Of a stretch of 64,000 bases of DNA, positions 62,593 to 64,000 are shown piece by piece. Origin of the DNA: Trichoplax adhaerens (taxonomy: Eukaryota; Placozoa; Uniplacotomia; Trichoplacea; Trichoplacidae); the NCBI RefSeq assembly GCF_000150275.1, contig NW_002060947.1, forward strand, positions 4,020,335 to 4,084,334. The letters run 5' to 3'. The notes under the pieces were generated by a model. That model saw only the letters and a program-made list of their open reading frames with translations. It was not told the DNA's origin and did not search any database. A program made the translations under genes and the position numbers. Positions within the stretch are counted from its first letter, which is position 1. Each line of letters opens with the position of its first letter.

Positions 62593-64000
62593 AACAGCCA
62601 GCATCATGACGATTCCTTGAGAAAAATCTGTACAAATTTTTTCAGTAGTATATTACTAATGTGGTCGATATATTCTGCTCATATTATTAATTACCTACGC
62701 CATTCTAAAAATTTATTTGATATTTCTTGAAGTATTTAATGGTAATTATTGTATATTATCAATTCTTGAATTGTATGATCCAAGACTGATGTTGTTTTCC
62801 CTGATAAAGCGGAAGTATTGTTTCATAGCTTAACATAAAACAAATTTGGGACATACGAGTAGATTGCACTATCATGACAATTGTATCACATCTTCAAGTC
62901 AGCACTTCATTTTCGACGTTAATTACTCCATCAATAAAATTTAAGTACATTCATGATAACGTCGAATCTAATATAATACCGCAAAGATATAAAGTCTAAT
63001 ATTCGTACGCTAAATTTCATCATAAGAATACACTTATTCCCTGAGAAATTAGTTGTTGAAGTACGACCTGTACATATTTGCACTGTAGTCTCCAAATGGC
63101 AATTATTTTCTAGAGAGAATGATGTCATTATCATGGGATGGGTGTCGCGAATGGTGGATTGCCAAACAGATATGATCCATCATGGAACAAACGATATTAT
63201 TTAACGACTATCAATATTTTTCACTTTATTGTTTAATGTAGGTCTTGATTTAAATATTTTTGAGCAAAGAATTTTAAATTTAATACTTGAAGAATGTTTA
63301 CCAGTACTTAGTATATTTAGTAAATAAAGCATACATTTACCTTGGTAACGACTATACACACCATTTACATGTGCTTATACGTATGATCGTGAAAATGATA
63401 AATTAAAATTTCAATAGTATTCCAACATATTAATATTAATCTTGACACCTTTTGCTAAATACTTTCAAAATCCAATTATATATCTAAATAAAATCTATTT
63501 CATTAGTACATTTCTTTCTATACTCATGAATATTAAAGCAATAAGGAAAACTTTAACAACCCCTTCAAATAGTTGTTTAACTTTCTTAATAAACAGAAAG
63601 ATATTAATTCCTTTGTGCGCTATGAAAATATTTTTCGATATTAATAATAGCAACTTTTAATAGACACGCTTTCATTTTTCCATTTTAAAAAATAGTAAGG
63701 CTACGTAATCAAATTTATAATGTCTGTGATGTAATAACTACGTAATCATTTTTCTTTACAAGCAGAACGATAAAGAAACTTAGAAGAATTTGGCTCAGGA
63801 ATGCAATTATACAAAAATTGCTATTTCGATAAATATTTAGTTTTCCCATAAATACCGTGACGGTAGATGGCACGGTAAATGTACATATACAAAGCATTAA
63901 GTTAGTTTTATTAGCTTTCCTCCAATAGCATTAGGGTTAAAGTATATAAATGTGAGGGAGAAACGTGATACATTTGATTAATTTTTTTTTTAATTATCTG
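62593..64000. other. Gene-free right end
   Basis: AT-rich sequence after NUP43. Following the strand alternation, a minus-strand gene could end beyond the window, but no exon is visible here. An AATAAA overlaps the NUP43 stop codon (62588-62593). Confidence 0.5.

Overview
Eukaryotic nuclear DNA: AT-rich, with ten protein genes. Nine are split into 7 to 40 exons by short GT...AG introns, and one is intronless. The gene set is animal-type: a BRWD/PHIP chromatin reader, a NOX2-type NADPH oxidase, PNISR, SYAP1 and NUP43. Many intron positions match what I recall of the human orthologues. The best guess is a small-genome, early-branching animal, most likely a placozoan (Trichoplax/Hoilungia type). 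That is inference from gene content, intron style and base composition; no species marker was seen.

Layout, left to right: 1-2317 no gene; BRWD3/PHIP orthologue (-, 2318-12786); repeat-rich divergent spacer; DHDDS, cis-prenyltransferase of dolichol synthesis (+, 14237-16573); SYAP1, BSD-domain protein (-, 18137-21911); repeat-rich divergent spacer; intronless DEAD-box-like helicase with a likely mitochondrial N-terminus (+, 23264-24847); NOX2-type oxidase (-, 26286-33156); mitochondrial arginyl-tRNA synthetase RARS2 (+, from at least 35724 to 40005); mitochondrial ribosomal protein uS9m/MRPS9 (-, 40573 to at least 43183); six-copy tandem array (43315-44700); ABCB7, mitochondrial ABC exporter (+, 47102-50643); PNISR, SR-type splicing-associated protein (-, 52077-54798); repeat-rich spacer; NUP43, nuclear pore WD40 protein (+, 59366-62592); then 1.4 kb without a gene. 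Reading frames and splice phases close across all assigned exons of every gene model. The 5' ends of RARS2 and MRPS9 are missing.

The ten genes alternate strand without exception (-,+,-,+,-,+,-,+,-,+). The large repeat clusters all lie in spacers between head-to-head gene pairs, never in tail-to-tail spacers. Three of these clusters are built on a pentanucleotide, ACAGT, that repeatedly flips to its reverse complement, giving dense palindromes around larger tandem units. A fourth divergent spacer holds a diverged ~210-250 bp array.

The genes do not form one pathway. RARS2, MRPS9, ABCB7 and probably the helicase serve mitochondria; the others serve chromatin, splicing, the nuclear pore, glycosylation and redox chemistry. 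I found no new enzymatic or defence system. The most unusual content is the repeat architecture of the bidirectional spacers.
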